A stretch of 64,000 bases of DNA from positions 1 through 64,000 of the forward strand of contig UPYT01000012.1 in NCBI GenBank assembly GCA_900538475.1, written 5' to 3'. The position numbers were made by a program, and so were the translations under genes. The notes below the pieces were generated by a model. It was not told where the DNA came from, did no database searches, and worked only from the letters and a program-made list of their open reading frames with translations. The stretch's first letter is position 1. The number at the start of each line of letters is the position of its first letter. The DNA is from an uncultured Clostridium sp. (GTDB taxonomy: Bacteria > Bacillota > Clostridia > Lachnospirales > Lachnospiraceae). Below, in pieces: positions 26,173 through 36,277 of the stretch.

Positions 26173-27609
26173 ATGAGCGAAATGATGAAGAAAACCATGC
26201 CGGAGAACTTTTTATGGGGCGCATCTACCAGCGCATATCAGGTAGAGGGCGCTGCAGAAGAGGATGGCAAAAAATTATCCCAGATGGATATTTTAAATCG
26301 CGGAACTGGATTTGCAGATGCCAGCGTAGCCAGCGATCATTATCATCGCTATAAAGAAGATATTGCTTTGATGAAGGAATGTGGATTTACAGCATATCGC
26401 TTTTCTTTCTCCTGGTCCAGAATTTTCCCGGATGGAACGGGAGAGGTGAATCCAAAAGGACTTGAGTTCTACGATAACCTGGTAAACGAGCTGGTTGCCA
26501 ATGGAATTAAGCCGGTACCGACAATTTACCATTATGATATGCCAATGGCACTGGTTGACAAGTATGACGGATGGGTAAACCGCCAGAGTGTAGAGGATTT
26601 CGTGGCTTACGGCGAGTTCCTGATCCGCAGATACGGTGACAGAATCAAAGACTGGCTGATTATCAATGAGCAGAGTATTATTGTGGAATTCTGGAAAAAG
26701 AAAAACTATGTTCCGGAAAAATATCATGACAATCCTCAGATTAAGTTCCAGATTAACCATCACATGAATCTGGGACAGGCAAGACTCAGCAAGCTGATTC
26801 ACGAGCTGGTAGAAGGCGGCCGTTCCGGCGCAGCCATCGGCTATTCTCCGGTATATGGACTGGATTCCAGCCCCAAGAATATGCTGGCAATGCTGAATGC
26901 AGAAGATCTGAAGAATCACTTCTTCCTGGATATTTACTTCAAGGGCAAATATCCGGTAGGCGCATTCCGTTATCTGGAAGAGCACAACATGGCTCCGGTA
27001 ATTGAAGAAGGCGATATGGATATTCTGGCAGAAGGAAAGCTGGATTTCCTGGGAGTTAACTATTACGCAAGCAAATGCGTTCGTTTCCCGGATGCAGATA
27101 AGAATGAGCTGACTGAGGCAAAGAGCAATTTAAGCGGTAAGAAGGGCGCTATGGGCGCTTACGAAGTAATGCCGGATTTCTATCAGTATATGAAGAATCC
27201 CAATGCAGATACGAACGATTGGGACTGGACCATTGATCCAACCGGTATGGAATACTTATTAAGAGACATTTATCAGCGTTACGGAATTCCCATGATTATT
27301 ACAGAAAACGGTCTGGGCGCCAGAGACGTTCTGGAAGATGGAAAGGTTCATGATGATTACCGGATTGATTACTGGACCAAGCATCTCCAGTCCATTCACA
27401 GAGCTATCGAACTGGGCGTAGATGTAAGAGGATTCCTGCCATGGTCCTTTGTTGACGTACTCAGCACCAGCAACGGATACCAGAAGAGATATGGTCTGGT
27501 ATATGTAAACAGAGATGACGAGGACTTAAAAGATTTAGCAAGAATTCCGAAAGACAGTTTCTATTGGTACAAGAAAGTAATTGAAACAAACGGAGCTTCC
27601 TGCCTGTAG
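26173..27609 (+). CDS. bglA: GH1 6-phospho-beta-glucosidase
   Basis: This 478-residue GH1 enzyme is expected to split the phosphorylated disaccharide delivered by the adjacent PTS into glucose and glucose-6-phosphate. The N-terminal FLWGASTSAYQVEGA is a GH1 signature; the nucleophile is in ITENG near 377. The acid/base Glu near 165 sits in NEQ rather than the common NEP. A conserved YVNRDD segment near 440 belongs to the phosphate-binding region in 6-phospho enzymes. The first ATG is very close to GGAGG; ATG codons at 26182 or 26185 could also be used. Confidence 0.9.
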   Translation: MSEMMKKTMPENFLWGASTSAYQVEGAAEEDGKKLSQMDILNRGTGFADASVASDHYHRYKEDIALMKECGFTAYRFSFSWSRIFPDGTGEVNPKGLEFYDNLVNELVANGIKPVPTIYHYDMPMALVDKYDGWVNRQSVEDFVAYGEFLIRRYGDRIKDWLIINEQSIIVEFWKKKNYVPEKYHDNPQIKFQINHHMNLGQARLSKLIHELVEGGRSGAAIGYSPVYGLDSSPKNMLAMLNAEDLKNHFFLDIYFKGKYPVGAFRYLEEHNMAPVIEEGDMDILAEGKLDFLGVNYYASKCVRFPDADKNELTEAKSNLSGKKGAMGAYEVMPDFYQYMKNPNADTNDWDWTIDPTGMEYLLRDIYQRYGIPMIITENGLGARDVLEDGKVHDDYRIDYWTKHLQSIHRAIELGVDVRGFLPWSFVDVLSTSNGYQKRYGLVYVNRDDEDLKDLARIPKDSFYWYKKVIETNGASCL

Positions 27610-27702
27610 GAAAAGGATAAGGATAGGGAACAAAATGGAATAAAACTGACGGTTTTTAAACAGTTTCCTCAATAGTGTGTTAAAAAAATATCAAAAAATC
27701 TC

Positions 27703-27731
27703 TTGACTTATTGAAGGAAAAGCAGTAAAAT
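27703..27731 (+). promoter_or_regulatory. Promoter of the iron alcohol dehydrogenase gene
   Basis: TTGACT (27703-27708) and TAAAAT (27726-27731) are 17 bp apart, 52 nt before the start codon. Confidence 0.8.
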
Positions 27732-27747
27732 GTTAATAATTTAACAA
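27730..27747. promoter_or_regulatory. Rex operator
   Basis: ATGTTAATAATTTAACAA matches the Rex consensus TTGTTAANNNNTTAACAA at all but the first base. It overlaps the end of the -10 box, an ideal place for repression. Rex releases DNA when NADH is high, so the alcohol dehydrogenase would be made when reduced cofactor builds up. Confidence 0.85.
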
Positions 27748-27782
27748 GTTTTAATTCATCAAAAAGAAAAGAGGATATTGAG

Positions 27783-28964
27783 ATGGCTAGATTTACATTA
27801 CCGAGAGATTTATACTATGGAAAAGGTTCCCTGGAAAATCTGAAAAACCTTTCCGGCAAGAGAGCAATTGTTGTTTCTGGAGGAAGCTCTATGAGAAAAG
27901 GCGGCTTTCTTGACAAGGTAGAGGCTTATCTGAAGGAAGCAGGAATGGAAGTAAGATTTTTCGAAGGCGTTGAGCCGGATCCTTCTGTTGAGACTGTGAT
28001 GAAGGGCGCAGCTGCTATGACCGAATTCCAGCCGGACTGGATTGTTTCTATCGGCGGCGGTTCTCCCATTGACGCAGCAAAGGCTATGTGGGCATTCTAT
28101 GAATATCCGGATACAACCTTTGAGGATTTGATTACTCCGTTTAATTTCCCGAAGCTGAGAACAAAGGCTCATTTCTGTGCAATTCCCTCTACCTCCGGAA
28201 CAGCAACAGAGGTAACCGCATTTTCTGTAATCACAGATTATGCAAAGGGAATCAAGTATCCGCTGGCAGACTTTGAGATTACACCGGATGTGGCAATTAT
28301 TGATCCGGAGCTGGTTGAGAGCCTTCCTATCAAGCAGGTAGCTTATACTGGTATGGATGCTCTTACTCATGCAATTGAAGCATATGTTTCTACTCTGAAC
28401 AGCCCGTTTACGGATCCGCTGGCAATTAAGGCAATTGAGATGGTATTTGATTATCTGCCAATGTCTTATAAGAAGGATATGGATGCAAGAGAGCAGATGC
28501 ACTATGCCCAGTGTCTTGCAGGTCAGGCATTCTCCAATGCCCTGCTTGGTATTGTACATTCCATGGCTCACAAGACCGGCGCTGCATTCTCTACCGGTCA
28601 TATTCCTCATGGCTGTGCAAATGCAATCTACCTTCCGTATGTTATTAAGTACAATGCTCATGAGCCGGAAGCTATGAGAAGATATGCAGATATTGCAAGA
28701 CGTGTAGGTCTGGGCGGAACCTCTGAAAAAGCTCAGGTAAATGCTCTGATCGAGAAGATTGAAGAATTTAACCGCGCGATGAATATTCCGAAGACCATTC
28801 AGGAGTTTGGTGTGAAGGAAGACGAGTTCCTGGAGAAGCTGGATGAGATTGCTGCAAATGCAGTTGGTGATGCATGCACAGGTTCCAATCCAAGATCCAT
28901 CAATCCGGAACAGATGGCAAAGCTGTTTAAGTGCACCTTCTACGGCACAGAGGTTGATTTCTAA
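27783..28964 (+). CDS. Iron-containing alcohol dehydrogenase
   Basis: This 393-residue group III alcohol dehydrogenase reduces aldehydes to alcohols with NAD(P)H. The cofactor motif GGGSPIDAAKAM lies near residue 94. The metal ligands are in DALTHAIEAY (Asp192, His196), IVHSMAHKTG near 258 and GHIPHGCANA near 272. The segment PSTSGTATEVT is typical. The sequence resembles the C-terminal half of AdhE and butanol dehydrogenases. A Rex-type operator overlaps its promoter, which fits a role in disposing of reducing power during fermentation. It stands alone between a promoter and a strong terminator. Confidence 0.93.
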   Translation: MARFTLPRDLYYGKGSLENLKNLSGKRAIVVSGGSSMRKGGFLDKVEAYLKEAGMEVRFFEGVEPDPSVETVMKGAAAMTEFQPDWIVSIGGGSPIDAAKAMWAFYEYPDTTFEDLITPFNFPKLRTKAHFCAIPSTSGTATEVTAFSVITDYAKGIKYPLADFEITPDVAIIDPELVESLPIKQVAYTGMDALTHAIEAYVSTLNSPFTDPLAIKAIEMVFDYLPMSYKKDMDAREQMHYAQCLAGQAFSNALLGIVHSMAHKTGAAFSTGHIPHGCANAIYLPYVIKYNAHEPEAMRRYADIARRVGLGGTSEKAQVNALIEKIEEFNRAMNIPKTIQEFGVKEDEFLEKLDEIAANAVGDACTGSNPRSINPEQMAKLFKCTFYGTEVDF

Positions 28965-28985
28965 GGATTTCTGATAAAAATGCAA

Positions 28986-29030
28986 AAAAGAGACTGTGAA
29001 GAACAGATTTGTTTTTCACAGTCTCTTTTT
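28986..29030. terminator. Intrinsic terminator after the alcohol dehydrogenase gene
   Basis: A perfect 15-bp stem (28986-29000 with 29015-29029) has A and T runs on its two sides. Confidence 0.9.
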
Positions 29031-29035
29031 GTGTA

Positions 29036-29800
29036 GTGCGCCTGGCGGCGCACGTTTCTAACGGGTGCAAGTCTCAAATCCGCCCGGTAGTGGGAAGGAT
29101 ATAGCCGAAGGCAAGGGTGTTGCAGGCGACTGCAAATCTGAAGGAAGCCGGATGTGGGGAACCTACTAACCCACGGGCAAACCTCTGGTCTGACGAACAG
29201 AAATCGCATACTTCGACACGCTGAACCACACAATCCTCTTAAATCTGCTGAGAAAGCAGGTAAAAGACGAGAGGGTCATACAGATGGTAAAGCGATACCT
29301 GAAAGGCGGAGTGATGGAAAACGGTGTTGAAACAGAGACAGAAGAAGGCTCCCCGCAGGGAGGGAATCTATCCCCACTCTTAGCAAATGTGTATCTGAAT
29401 GAATTCGATTGGGAGTTTCACAGACGGGCGTACCGTGTATTCGCTATGCAGATGATATTGTACTGTTGGCGAAGCGTGAACGGGCGGCGGAACGTCTGCT
29501 GGAGAGCAGTACGAAATATCTGGAAGAAACATTAAAGCTGAAAGTAAATCGGGAAAAGAGCCGGACAGTCAGCGTGTTCGCAATCCGAAATTTTAAGTTC
29601 CTTGGCTTTTGTTTTGGGAAGAGCGGAAAAGGAATCTATATCCGTGTCCATGGAAAGTCATGGAAGAAAGCCAAGGAGAAACTGCGACAGCTCACTTCCC
29701 GGAGCAAATGTGGGAGTATCATCCAAGCCATGGAAAAGATAAAAGTATACATGAGAGGGGGGTTAAATTATTACGGAATAGCGGACATAATGTTTGTTAT
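29036..29800 (+). mobile_element. Degenerate group II intron with broken reverse transcriptase gene
   Basis: The 5' end GTGCGCC (29036) and about 170 nt of domain I-like sequence are typical of a bacterial group II intron. At about 29205 it jumps into the middle of the intron-encoded reverse transcriptase (FDTLNHTILLNLL, GSPQGGNLSPLL). A one-base loss in a G run near 29425-29430 shifts the frame, after which IRYADDIVLLAK and FKFLGFCFG follow. The protein stops matching after GGLNYYGIAD near 29795. The RT N-terminus, maturase end and domains V-VI are absent, so the element cannot splice or move. It lies just after the alcohol dehydrogenase terminator. Confidence 0.88.
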
Positions 29801-29877
29801 TAAACAATCAATTTATGGTTACATAAAAATAAATAAGGTAGTTAAATGTTTGTGTGGGGAAAATAGAAAAGAGAATC

Positions 29878-29917
29878 CGAACAAGTGTTTGCAAATAAGT
29901 CTGGTCTGTGATAAAAT
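29878..29917 (+). promoter_or_regulatory. uvrA promoter with LexA (DinR) box
   Basis: TTGCAA (29889-29894) and an extended -10 TGATAAAAT (29909-29917) are 17 bp apart. CGAACAAGTGTTTG (29878-29891) fits the Firmicute LexA/DinR consensus CGAACRNRYGTTYG and overlaps the -35. The site lies between the intron remnant and uvrA, so SOS control is expected. Confidence 0.87.
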
Positions 29918-30007
29918 ACAGATCAGTTACGCAAAATACGGACAGGAGACGCCAGAAAGGCTTTCGGAAGCTGCGGCGGATGGAAAAACAAAGGAAAGGT
30001 TTGAAGT

Positions 30008-32836
30008 ATGGCAAAGCAGTATATTAAAATACGGGGTGCCAACGAGCACAATTTGAAGAATATTTCTCTGGATATTCCGAGAAATGAGCTGGTGGTGCTG
30101 ACGGGACTAAGTGGTTCCGGTAAGTCATCTCTGGCATTTGATACTATTTATGCAGAGGGGCAGAGAAGATATATGGAATCTTTGTCTTCTTATGCGAGAC
30201 AGTTCCTGGGACAGATGGAGAAGCCGGATGTGGAGAGCATTGAGGGACTTTCCCCTGCTATTTCCATTGATCAGAAATCAACCAACAGGAATCCCAGATC
30301 TACAGTGGGAACAGTGACAGAGATCTATGACTATCTGAGACTTTTGTACGCCAGAATCGGAATTCCCCACTGTCCCAAGTGTGGGAGAGAGATTCGCAGA
30401 CAGACGATTGATCAGATGGTAGATCAGATTATGGAGCTGCCGGAACGGACGAAAATCCAGCTTCTGGCTCCGGTGGTCCGGGGACGGAAGGGAGAGCATG
30501 TAAAGCTTCTGGAACAGGCCAGACGCAGTGGCTATGTGAGAGTTCGGATTGACGGAAATCTTTATGAGCTGTCAGAAGAGATTAAGCTGGAGAAAAATAT
30601 TAAGCACAATATTGAGATCGTGGTGGATCGCCTTGCAGTCAGAGAGGGAATTGAAAAGCGTCTTACAGATTCGATTGAGACTGTTATGGGGCTTTCAGAT
30701 GGTCTGATGCTGGTGGATGTGATTGGAGGAGAATCTATTCAGTTCAGCATGAATTTTTCCTGCCCGGACTGCGGCATCAGTATCGAGGAGGTAGAACCCA
30801 GAAGCTTTTCTTTTAACAATCCCTTTGGGGCATGTCCGGACTGCTTTGGTCTGGGATACAAGATGGAGTTTGATGAGGATTTGATGATTCCGGATAAATC
30901 TCTAAGCATCCTGCAGGGGGCGATTGTGGTACTTGGATGGCAGTCCTGTACGGACAAGGGAAGCTTTACCAGAGCTATTTTAGATGCTCTTGCGAAGGAA
31001 TACGGATTTGATTTGGATACGCCTTTTGAAGAGTATCCCAAGGAAATCCACGATGTGCTGATTTACGGAACCGAAGGCCGGGAGATTAAGGTTCATTATA
31101 AGGGGCAAAGGGGAGAAGGCGTTTACGATGTGGCCTTTGAAGGCCTTCTGAAAAATGTTGAGCGGAGATACCGGGAAACCTATTCCGAGAATTCTAAGGC
31201 GGAATATGAAACCTTTATGCGGATTACTCCCTGTAAGGCATGTAAGGGACAGCGGCTGAAGCCCAGCTCTCTTGCCGTAACCGTAGGGGATCAGAATATT
31301 TATCAGGTAACAGAGCTTTCTATCCGCAGATGTCGGGAGTTTATGGAGAACCTGAAGCTGACACAGATGCAGGAATCGATCGGCGCACAGATTTTAAAGG
31401 AAGTAAAAGCAAGGCTGGATTTTCTGTTAAATGTGGGTCTGGAGTATCTGTCACTGTCGAGAGCCACAGGAACCCTTTCCGGAGGAGAGGCTCAGCGAAT
31501 CCGTCTGGCAACTCAGATTGGCTCCGGTCTGGTGGGCGTTGCCTATATTCTGGACGAACCAAGTATTGGTCTTCACCAGCGGGACAATGACAAGCTGCTT
31601 TCTACTCTGCTTCACCTGCGGGATCTGGGAAATACGGTTCTTGTTGTGGAGCATGATGAGGATACGATGCGGGCGGCGGATTATATTGTGGATATCGGGC
31701 CGGGAGCCGGAGAACATGGCGGACAGGTGGTGGTAGCTGGTACGGCAGAGGAAATTATGCAGTGTCAGGAGTCCGTGACAGGCGCTTATTTGAGCGGACG
31801 GATTCAGATTCCAGTGCCGGAGAAGCGCAGAATTCCTACAGGCTGGCTGACAGTCCGGGGAGCGGCAGAAAACAATCTGAAACAGATTGACGTTCGTTTT
31901 CCTCTGGGCGTGATGACCTGCGTAACCGGTGTATCTGGCTCAGGCAAGAGTTCTCTGGTCAATGAGATCCTTTACAAGGCTCTGGCGCGGAAGCTGAACA
32001 GGGCAAGAACCATTCCGGGAAAGTTCAAGAAACTGGAGGGCGTGGAGCAGCTGGATAAGGTTATCGCTATTGATCAGTCTCCTATTGGAAGAACGCCTCG
32101 CTCAAATCCTGCTACCTATACAGGTGTGTTTGACATGATCCGGGATTTGTTTGCATCTACCCCTGATGCAAAGGCAAAGGGATATAATAAGGGGCGCTTC
32201 AGTTTTAATGTAAAAGGCGGCCGGTGTGAGGCCTGCAGCGGCGACGGAATTATCAAGATTGAGATGCATTTTCTTCCGGATGTCTATGTACCCTGTGAGG
32301 TCTGCGGCGGAAAGCGGTATAATCGGGAGACTCTGGAGGTTCGCTATAAGGGAAAAAGCATTTACGATGTCCTGAATATGACGGTGGAGGAGGCGATGGG
32401 CTTCTTTGAGAATATTCCTTCGATTTATCGGAAGATTTCTACACTGAATGATGTGGGGCTTTCGTATATTCGTTTGGGGCAGCCATCCACAGAGCTTTCC
32501 GGCGGAGAGGCTCAGCGAATTAAGCTGGCTACAGAGCTGAGCAGGAGAGGAACAGGAAAGACGATTTATATTCTGGATGAGCCTACGACAGGACTTCATT
32601 TTGCAGATGTTCATAAACTGGTGGAAATACTCAGAAGGCTTTCAGATGGTGGAAATACGGTTGTAGTGATTGAACACAATCTGGATGTAATCAAATCTGC
32701 GGATTATCTGATTGATATTGGCCCGGAGGGCGGAGAAGGCGGCGGCAGAGTGATTGCCGAAGGAACTCCGGAAGAGGTTGCAGAAAATCCGGAATCCTAT
32801 ACAGGCAGATATGTGAAGCGGTATCTGAAACAATAG
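30008..32836 (+). CDS. uvrA: Excinuclease ABC subunit A
   Basis: This 942-residue damage-recognition ATPase begins nucleotide excision repair with UvrB. It has two ABC modules: Walker [10 protein letters not shown] near 32 and GVSGSGKSS near 640, and signatures [12 protein letters not shown] near 490 and [12 protein letters not shown] near 830. Zinc-binding Cys pairs include CPDC/CPDC near 250-280 and CEAC/CEVC near 740-765. Length is normal for the family. GGAAAGG lies upstream of the ATG. The promoter carries a LexA box, consistent with damage induction. No uvrB lies within the window. Confidence 0.97.
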   Translation: MAKQYIKIRGANEHNLKNISLDIPRNELVVLTGLSGSGKSSLAFDTIYAEGQRRYMESLSSYARQFLGQMEKPDVESIEGLSPAISIDQKSTNRNPRSTVGTVTEIYDYLRLLYARIGIPHCPKCGREIRRQTIDQMVDQIMELPERTKIQLLAPVVRGRKGEHVKLLEQARRSGYVRVRIDGNLYELSEEIKLEKNIKHNIEIVVDRLAVREGIEKRLTDSIETVMGLSDGLMLVDVIGGESIQFSMNFSCPDCGISIEEVEPRSFSFNNPFGACPDCFGLGYKMEFDEDLMIPDKSLSILQGAIVVLGWQSCTDKGSFTRAILDALAKEYGFDLDTPFEEYPKEIHDVLIYGTEGREIKVHYKGQRGEGVYDVAFEGLLKNVERRYRETYSENSKAEYETFMRITPCKACKGQRLKPSSLAVTVGDQNIYQVTELSIRRCREFMENLKLTQMQESIGAQILKEVKARLDFLLNVGLEYLSLSRATGTLSGGEAQRIRLATQIGSGLVGVAYILDEPSIGLHQRDNDKLLSTLLHLRDLGNTVLVVEHDEDTMRAADYIVDIGPGAGEHGGQVVVAGTAEEIMQCQESVTGAYLSGRIQIPVPEKRRIPTGWLTVRGAAENNLKQIDVRFPLGVMTCVTGVSGSGKSSLVNEILYKALARKLNRARTIPGKFKKLEGVEQLDKVIAIDQSPIGRTPRSNPATYTGVFDMIRDLFASTPDAKAKGYNKGRFSFNVKGGRCEACSGDGIIKIEMHFLPDVYVPCEVCGGKRYNRETLEVRYKGKSIYDVLNMTVEEAMGFFENIPSIYRKISTLNDVGLSYIRLGQPSTELSGGEAQRIKLATELSRRGTGKTIYILDEPTTGLHFADVHKLVEILRRLSDGGNTVVVIEHNLDVIKSADYLIDIGPEGGEGGGRVIAEGTPEEVAENPESYTGRYVKRYLKQ

Positions 32837-32837
32837 A

Positions 32838-33494
32838 TCAGTCTTGCTGCAGCTGTCTGACAATCTCAACCACTTCCTCCAGCTGTTTGATCTGGAAGTC
32901 CGCCAGAGACTGATCAAAATGAAAGCGGGAATCATAAAGGGCAGCAATATGCATTCCCGCCCGATATGCTGCAGTAACGCCAAAGGTAGAATCTTCTACA
33001 GCCAGACACTGATTTTCCGGAAGGTTCAGTTTTTTGGCGGTATAGTGATAGATTTCCGGATCCGGCTTACTGCGTTTAAACTGTGCGCCAGAGACAATTT
33101 CTTCAAAATAATGATGAATGTTATTTTCGGTCAGAACCCGGTGAATAATCGGCAGACCGGTGGAGGAGGCCAGGGCCAGTCGAAGCCCCATTTCCTGAAG
33201 CCGGTCGAGGATGCCAGGGATTTCTTTCCGAAAGATACGGCGGTAGTCCATCTGCGCGTAAACATCTACAGAGGCGCGGAATTCATCCCGCAGCTGCTGC
33301 CAGGTCTGGCCATTGTGGACGGCACGGGCCATACAGCTCCATGCGTCTTCCCGGGAGGATCCTACCATGCCGAACAGATCCTCCAGCTGCACCTGGGGAT
33401 TTTTCGTTCGGGCAAATTCCAGCTCCATTTTCAGATATTCCAGTTCGCTGTCTATGATGATTCCATCCATATCAAAAATGACTGCTTTTATCAT
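32838..33494 (-). CDS. HAD hydrolase, beta-phosphoglucomutase-like
   Basis: This 218-residue HAD phosphatase or mutase has the nucleophile motif FDMDGIIIDSE, a helical cap, ASSTGL, the Lys-containing KRSKPDPEIY and AVEDSTFGVTAA. The cap and motifs are those of the PGMB/YcjU-like subfamily; substrate is unknown. The first in-frame GTG (33506) overlaps the ribosome binding sequence, so the ATG at 33494 after GAGGTGG is preferred. Its stop lies one base from the uvrA stop on the other strand. Confidence 0.87.
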   Translation of the reverse strand: MIKAVIFDMDGIIIDSELEYLKMELEFARTKNPQVQLEDLFGMVGSSREDAWSCMARAVHNGQTWQQLRDEFRASVDVYAQMDYRRIFRKEIPGILDRLQEMGLRLALASSTGLPIIHRVLTENNIHHYFEEIVSGAQFKRSKPDPEIYHYTAKKLNLPENQCLAVEDSTFGVTAAYRAGMHIAALYDSRFHFDQSLADFQIKQLEEVVEIVRQLQQD

Positions 33495-33656
33495 AAGATT
33501 TTCCACCTCTTTTTTATTTCTGTGCTCGTTCAGCCATGTGAGGATTCAGACAGAAAGATGCTCTGAATGCTTGTTTTTCCAGAAGTTTTCCAGTCTGAAG
33601 CGTCGAGAAAATACTTTCTTAATTTAATGCAATAAAGTAATTCTTGCAACAAAAAA

Positions 33657-33728
33657 TGCGTCTGAGAGGAATCGAACCTCCGCACGCGGCTCCGGAGGCC
33701 ACTGCTCTATCCACTGAGCTACAGACGC
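33657..33728 (-). tRNA. tRNA-Arg (anticodon CCG)
   Basis: Read leftward, a cloverleaf forms with acceptor GCGTCTG/CAGACGC, discriminator A, D arm GCTC/GAGC, anticodon stem GTGGC/GCCGC around loop CTCCGGA (anticodon CCG) and T arm GGAGGTTCGATTCCTCT. It decodes CGG. CCA is not encoded. Confidence 0.93.
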
Positions 33729-33775
33729 ATCTTCTATATAATACTATATTTTTTTTTGTTTTGCAAGGGGTATTA

Positions 33776-33804
33776 TTGCTTTTTTTTTTGTATTTTGCTA
33801 TGAT
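33776..33804 (+). promoter_or_regulatory. Promoter of the membrane-anchored acidic protein gene
   Basis: TTGCTT (33776-33781) and an extended -10 TGCTATGAT (33796-33804) are 17 bp apart, with a T-rich spacer. It lies 33 bp before the start codon. Confidence 0.65.
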
Positions 33805-33836
33805 AAGGATCTGGACAATCCCATGGAGGTGGTGGA

Positions 33837-34862
33837 ATGAAAGAAAACAAAAGATTTCGGAAACGGAGCGGGGCGGACGAAGAGCAGAGGGCTCTTTTGA
33901 CAGCAGCAGCCATTCCGTTAATCGTGATTATATTAATGATTATTATTGTGATTGCAGATCATGGCAAGGCAAAAGAGACAGAAAATCAGGAGCCTTCCAC
34001 GACCATGGAAGCAGAGACAGGGAATGAATCAGAGCTGCAGACCGAGGAAGCAGAGGCGGAAGGTGAGTCAGAATCAGAAGCTGTGGAGATTCCGGAAATG
34101 GAGGGACTGCAGAGGGACCGGGTTCCGGAAATTCTCAGTCTTATGAAGAGCTATTTTGCAGCCAGAGAGGATTCTGATGCAGAAACCATGAGCCGGATTT
34201 ACGGAAGAGGTGAGCAGACGGAAGCTGAGCTGGAGGAAGAGCGGAAACGGCTGCGCAGCAATGCCAAGTATGTACAGGAATTTGAAAATATTGCCACCTA
34301 TGTGATGGATGGAGAAACGGCAGATACCTGGCTGGTGTATACCCTTTACGACATCCGTTTTTATTCGGCAGAGACAGCGGCTCCTATGATTATGTGGTGC
34401 TATGTGTACCGTGATGCAGAGGGCAATTATCTGATTCGCAGCAACGACACCCTGACAGAGGCGGAGATTGATTTTGCAGATCGAATCAGCCATTCTGAGG
34501 AAGTGCGCCGGCTGGCGTCGGGAGTAAATGTAAAGCTGAAGGAGGCTTTAACTGCTGACGAGGAACTGAATTCCATTTACGGCGTACTGAGAGACGGTTC
34601 TCCTGTTTATGGGGAAGAGCCGGAGCAGAGAATTGTTGTAGCGGAGACGACAGCTGCCAGCGAGGAGACTTCTGCAGAGGAAGAGACAGAAGCTTCCGAA
34701 GAGGCAGAGACAGAGGAAAGCCAGTCGGAAGCTGAGGAGGAGACGATAGAGGCGTTTGTGCCGGAGGAGTCTGGGCAGCAGGAAACTGCAGAAGCTCAGG
34801 AACCGGATGCTTCTGGGGAGAGCAGCGTACAGAGCAGTACAGCAGCAGCGCCGGGAGCATAA
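33837..34862 (+). CDS. Membrane-anchored protein with acidic low-complexity tails, function unknown
   Basis: I do not recognise a named family. The 341-residue product has a basic N-terminus, one membrane helix (about 22-42), an acidic Glu/Ser/Thr linker (45-95), a folded domain (about 100-260) and a long Glu/Ala/Ser-rich tail (270-341). The folded part looks like an NTF2-like or similar alpha/beta domain, with an aromatic-rich strand MIMWCYVYRDAEGNYLI near 185. Topology suggests an extracytoplasmic domain. GGAGGTGG precedes the ATG. It lies alone between tRNA-Arg and queA. A weak hairpin follows (34861-34884). Confidence 0.75.
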   Translation: MKENKRFRKRSGADEEQRALLTAAAIPLIVIILMIIIVIADHGKAKETENQEPSTTMEAETGNESELQTEEAEAEGESESEAVEIPEMEGLQRDRVPEILSLMKSYFAAREDSDAETMSRIYGRGEQTEAELEEERKRLRSNAKYVQEFENIATYVMDGETADTWLVYTLYDIRFYSAETAAPMIMWCYVYRDAEGNYLIRSNDTLTEAEIDFADRISHSEEVRRLASGVNVKLKEALTADEELNSIYGVLRDGSPVYGEEPEQRIVVAETTAASEETSAEEETEASEEAETEESQSEAEEETIEAFVPEESGQQETAEAQEPDASGESSVQSSTAAAPGA

Positions 34863-35030
34863 AGACAGGAGAAGATCCGTCTTTTGAGCAGAAGCGTCCT
34901 ATGGGAAAGCAGAAGCGCCAGATATCTAAAAATGGATGGATATGCGGATGCGTGACAGAAAACTGCATTTTCAAGAAGCAGGATAAGAACAGAATTTGAA
35001 AGAATCATACACAGAGAGCAGGATGAAAAC

Positions 35031-36065
35031 ATGGAAACGATGAATGTAAAGGACTTTTATTTTGATTTGCCACAGGAGCTGATTGCCCAGGATCCTCTCG
35101 AGGATCGGTCTGCATCCAGACTTTTGGTGCTGGATAAAGAAACCGGTGAAATTGAACACAGACACTTCCGGGATATTGTTTCTTATTTAAAACCGGGGGA
35201 CTGCCTTGTAATCAACGATACTAAGGTAATTCCGGCGCGGCTGTTTGGCGTGAAGGAGGATACCAGAGCAAAGATTGAGGTACTGCTGTTAAAACGTCGG
35301 GAAAATGATATTTGGGAGACGTTGGTGAAGCCGGGAAAAAAGTGCCGTCCCGGTGCAGTGCTGGAGTTTGGAGACGGATTGTTAAAGGGAACCGTTCTGG
35401 ATGTTGTAGATGAAGGGAACCGTCTCATTCAGTTTTCTTACGATGGTATTTTTGAGGAGATTCTGGATCAGCTGGGTCAGATGCCTCTTCCTCCCTATAT
35501 TACGCATCAGCTGCAGGATAAAAACCGTTATCAGACAGTGTATGCAAAGCACGAAGGATCTGCAGCAGCGCCGACAGCCGGACTGCATTTTACAAAGGAG
35601 CTTCTGGATGAAATCCAGAAAATGGGTGTAAAAATTGCTCATGTTACGCTCCATGTAGGGCTGGGAACCTTCCGTCCGGTAAAGGTGGAAAACGTCCTGG
35701 AGCACCATATGCATTCGGAATTTTATATGGTAGAGGAAGCAGAAGCACAGAAAATCAATGAGACAAAGGCTGCAGGCGGGCGGGTGATCTGTGTGGGAAC
35801 TACCAGCTGCCGAACCATTGAGTCAGCCACAGGAGAAGACGGAATTCTGCGGGCAGGAAGCGGTTGGACTGAGATTTTTATTTATCCGGGATATCAGTTT
35901 AAGATTCTGGATTGTCTGATCACCAATTTCCACCTGCCGGAATCGACGCTGGTGATGCTGGTTTCAGCCCTGGCAGGAAGAGAGCATGTGCTTCATGCCT
36001 ATGATGAGGCTATTCAGGAGCGCTATCGTTTCTTCAGCTTTGGGGATGCGATGTTTATACGATGA
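35031..36065 (+). CDS. queA: tRNA preQ1(34) S-adenosylmethionine ribosyltransferase-isomerase
   Basis: This 344-residue enzyme transfers and rearranges the ribosyl part of SAM onto preQ1 in tRNA, giving epoxyqueuosine. The N-terminal [15 protein letters not shown], the segment [19 protein letters not shown] near 180 and the C-terminal [15 protein letters not shown] are family hallmarks. The start at 35031 has a GCAGGATG site upstream; ATG at 35040 is an alternative. No other queuosine genes and no preQ1 riboswitch were recognised nearby. Confidence 0.95.
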   Translation: METMNVKDFYFDLPQELIAQDPLEDRSASRLLVLDKETGEIEHRHFRDIVSYLKPGDCLVINDTKVIPARLFGVKEDTRAKIEVLLLKRRENDIWETLVKPGKKCRPGAVLEFGDGLLKGTVLDVVDEGNRLIQFSYDGIFEEILDQLGQMPLPPYITHQLQDKNRYQTVYAKHEGSAAAPTAGLHFTKELLDEIQKMGVKIAHVTLHVGLGTFRPVKVENVLEHHMHSEFYMVEEAEAQKINETKAAGGRVICVGTTSCRTIESATGEDGILRAGSGWTEIFIYPGYQFKILDCLITNFHLPESTLVMLVSALAGREHVLHAYDEAIQERYRFFSFGDAMFIR

Positions 36066-36101
36066 CAATAACAGATTTGCAGGAATAAGAGATATTGATT
36101 G

Positions 36102-36143
36102 AAAGGGGAAAATCCGTATTATATTTCGGGTCTTCCCCTTTTT
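36102..36143 (+). terminator. Intrinsic terminator after queA
   Basis: AAAGGGGAA pairs with TTCCCCTTT and is followed by TTATCTTTTT. It lies 36 nt after the stop codon. Confidence 0.8.
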
Positions 36144-36277
36144 ATCTTTTTCTGTTTTTCGGAACATCTGGTGCGGATTGACAAAATCAAAAGAATATAC
36201 GAAAATAGCAGTATACCATACTGGGGAACATGAAAGCTCCCTGGATTTTCGGGAAAGAGCAGAGGAAAGGACAGAAT

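Noticed and set aside
27810..28985. 391-codon frame antisense to the alcohol dehydrogenase gene
   Set aside because: It mirrors a real gene, reads into the terminator, and its Cys/Ile/His-rich product has no domain.
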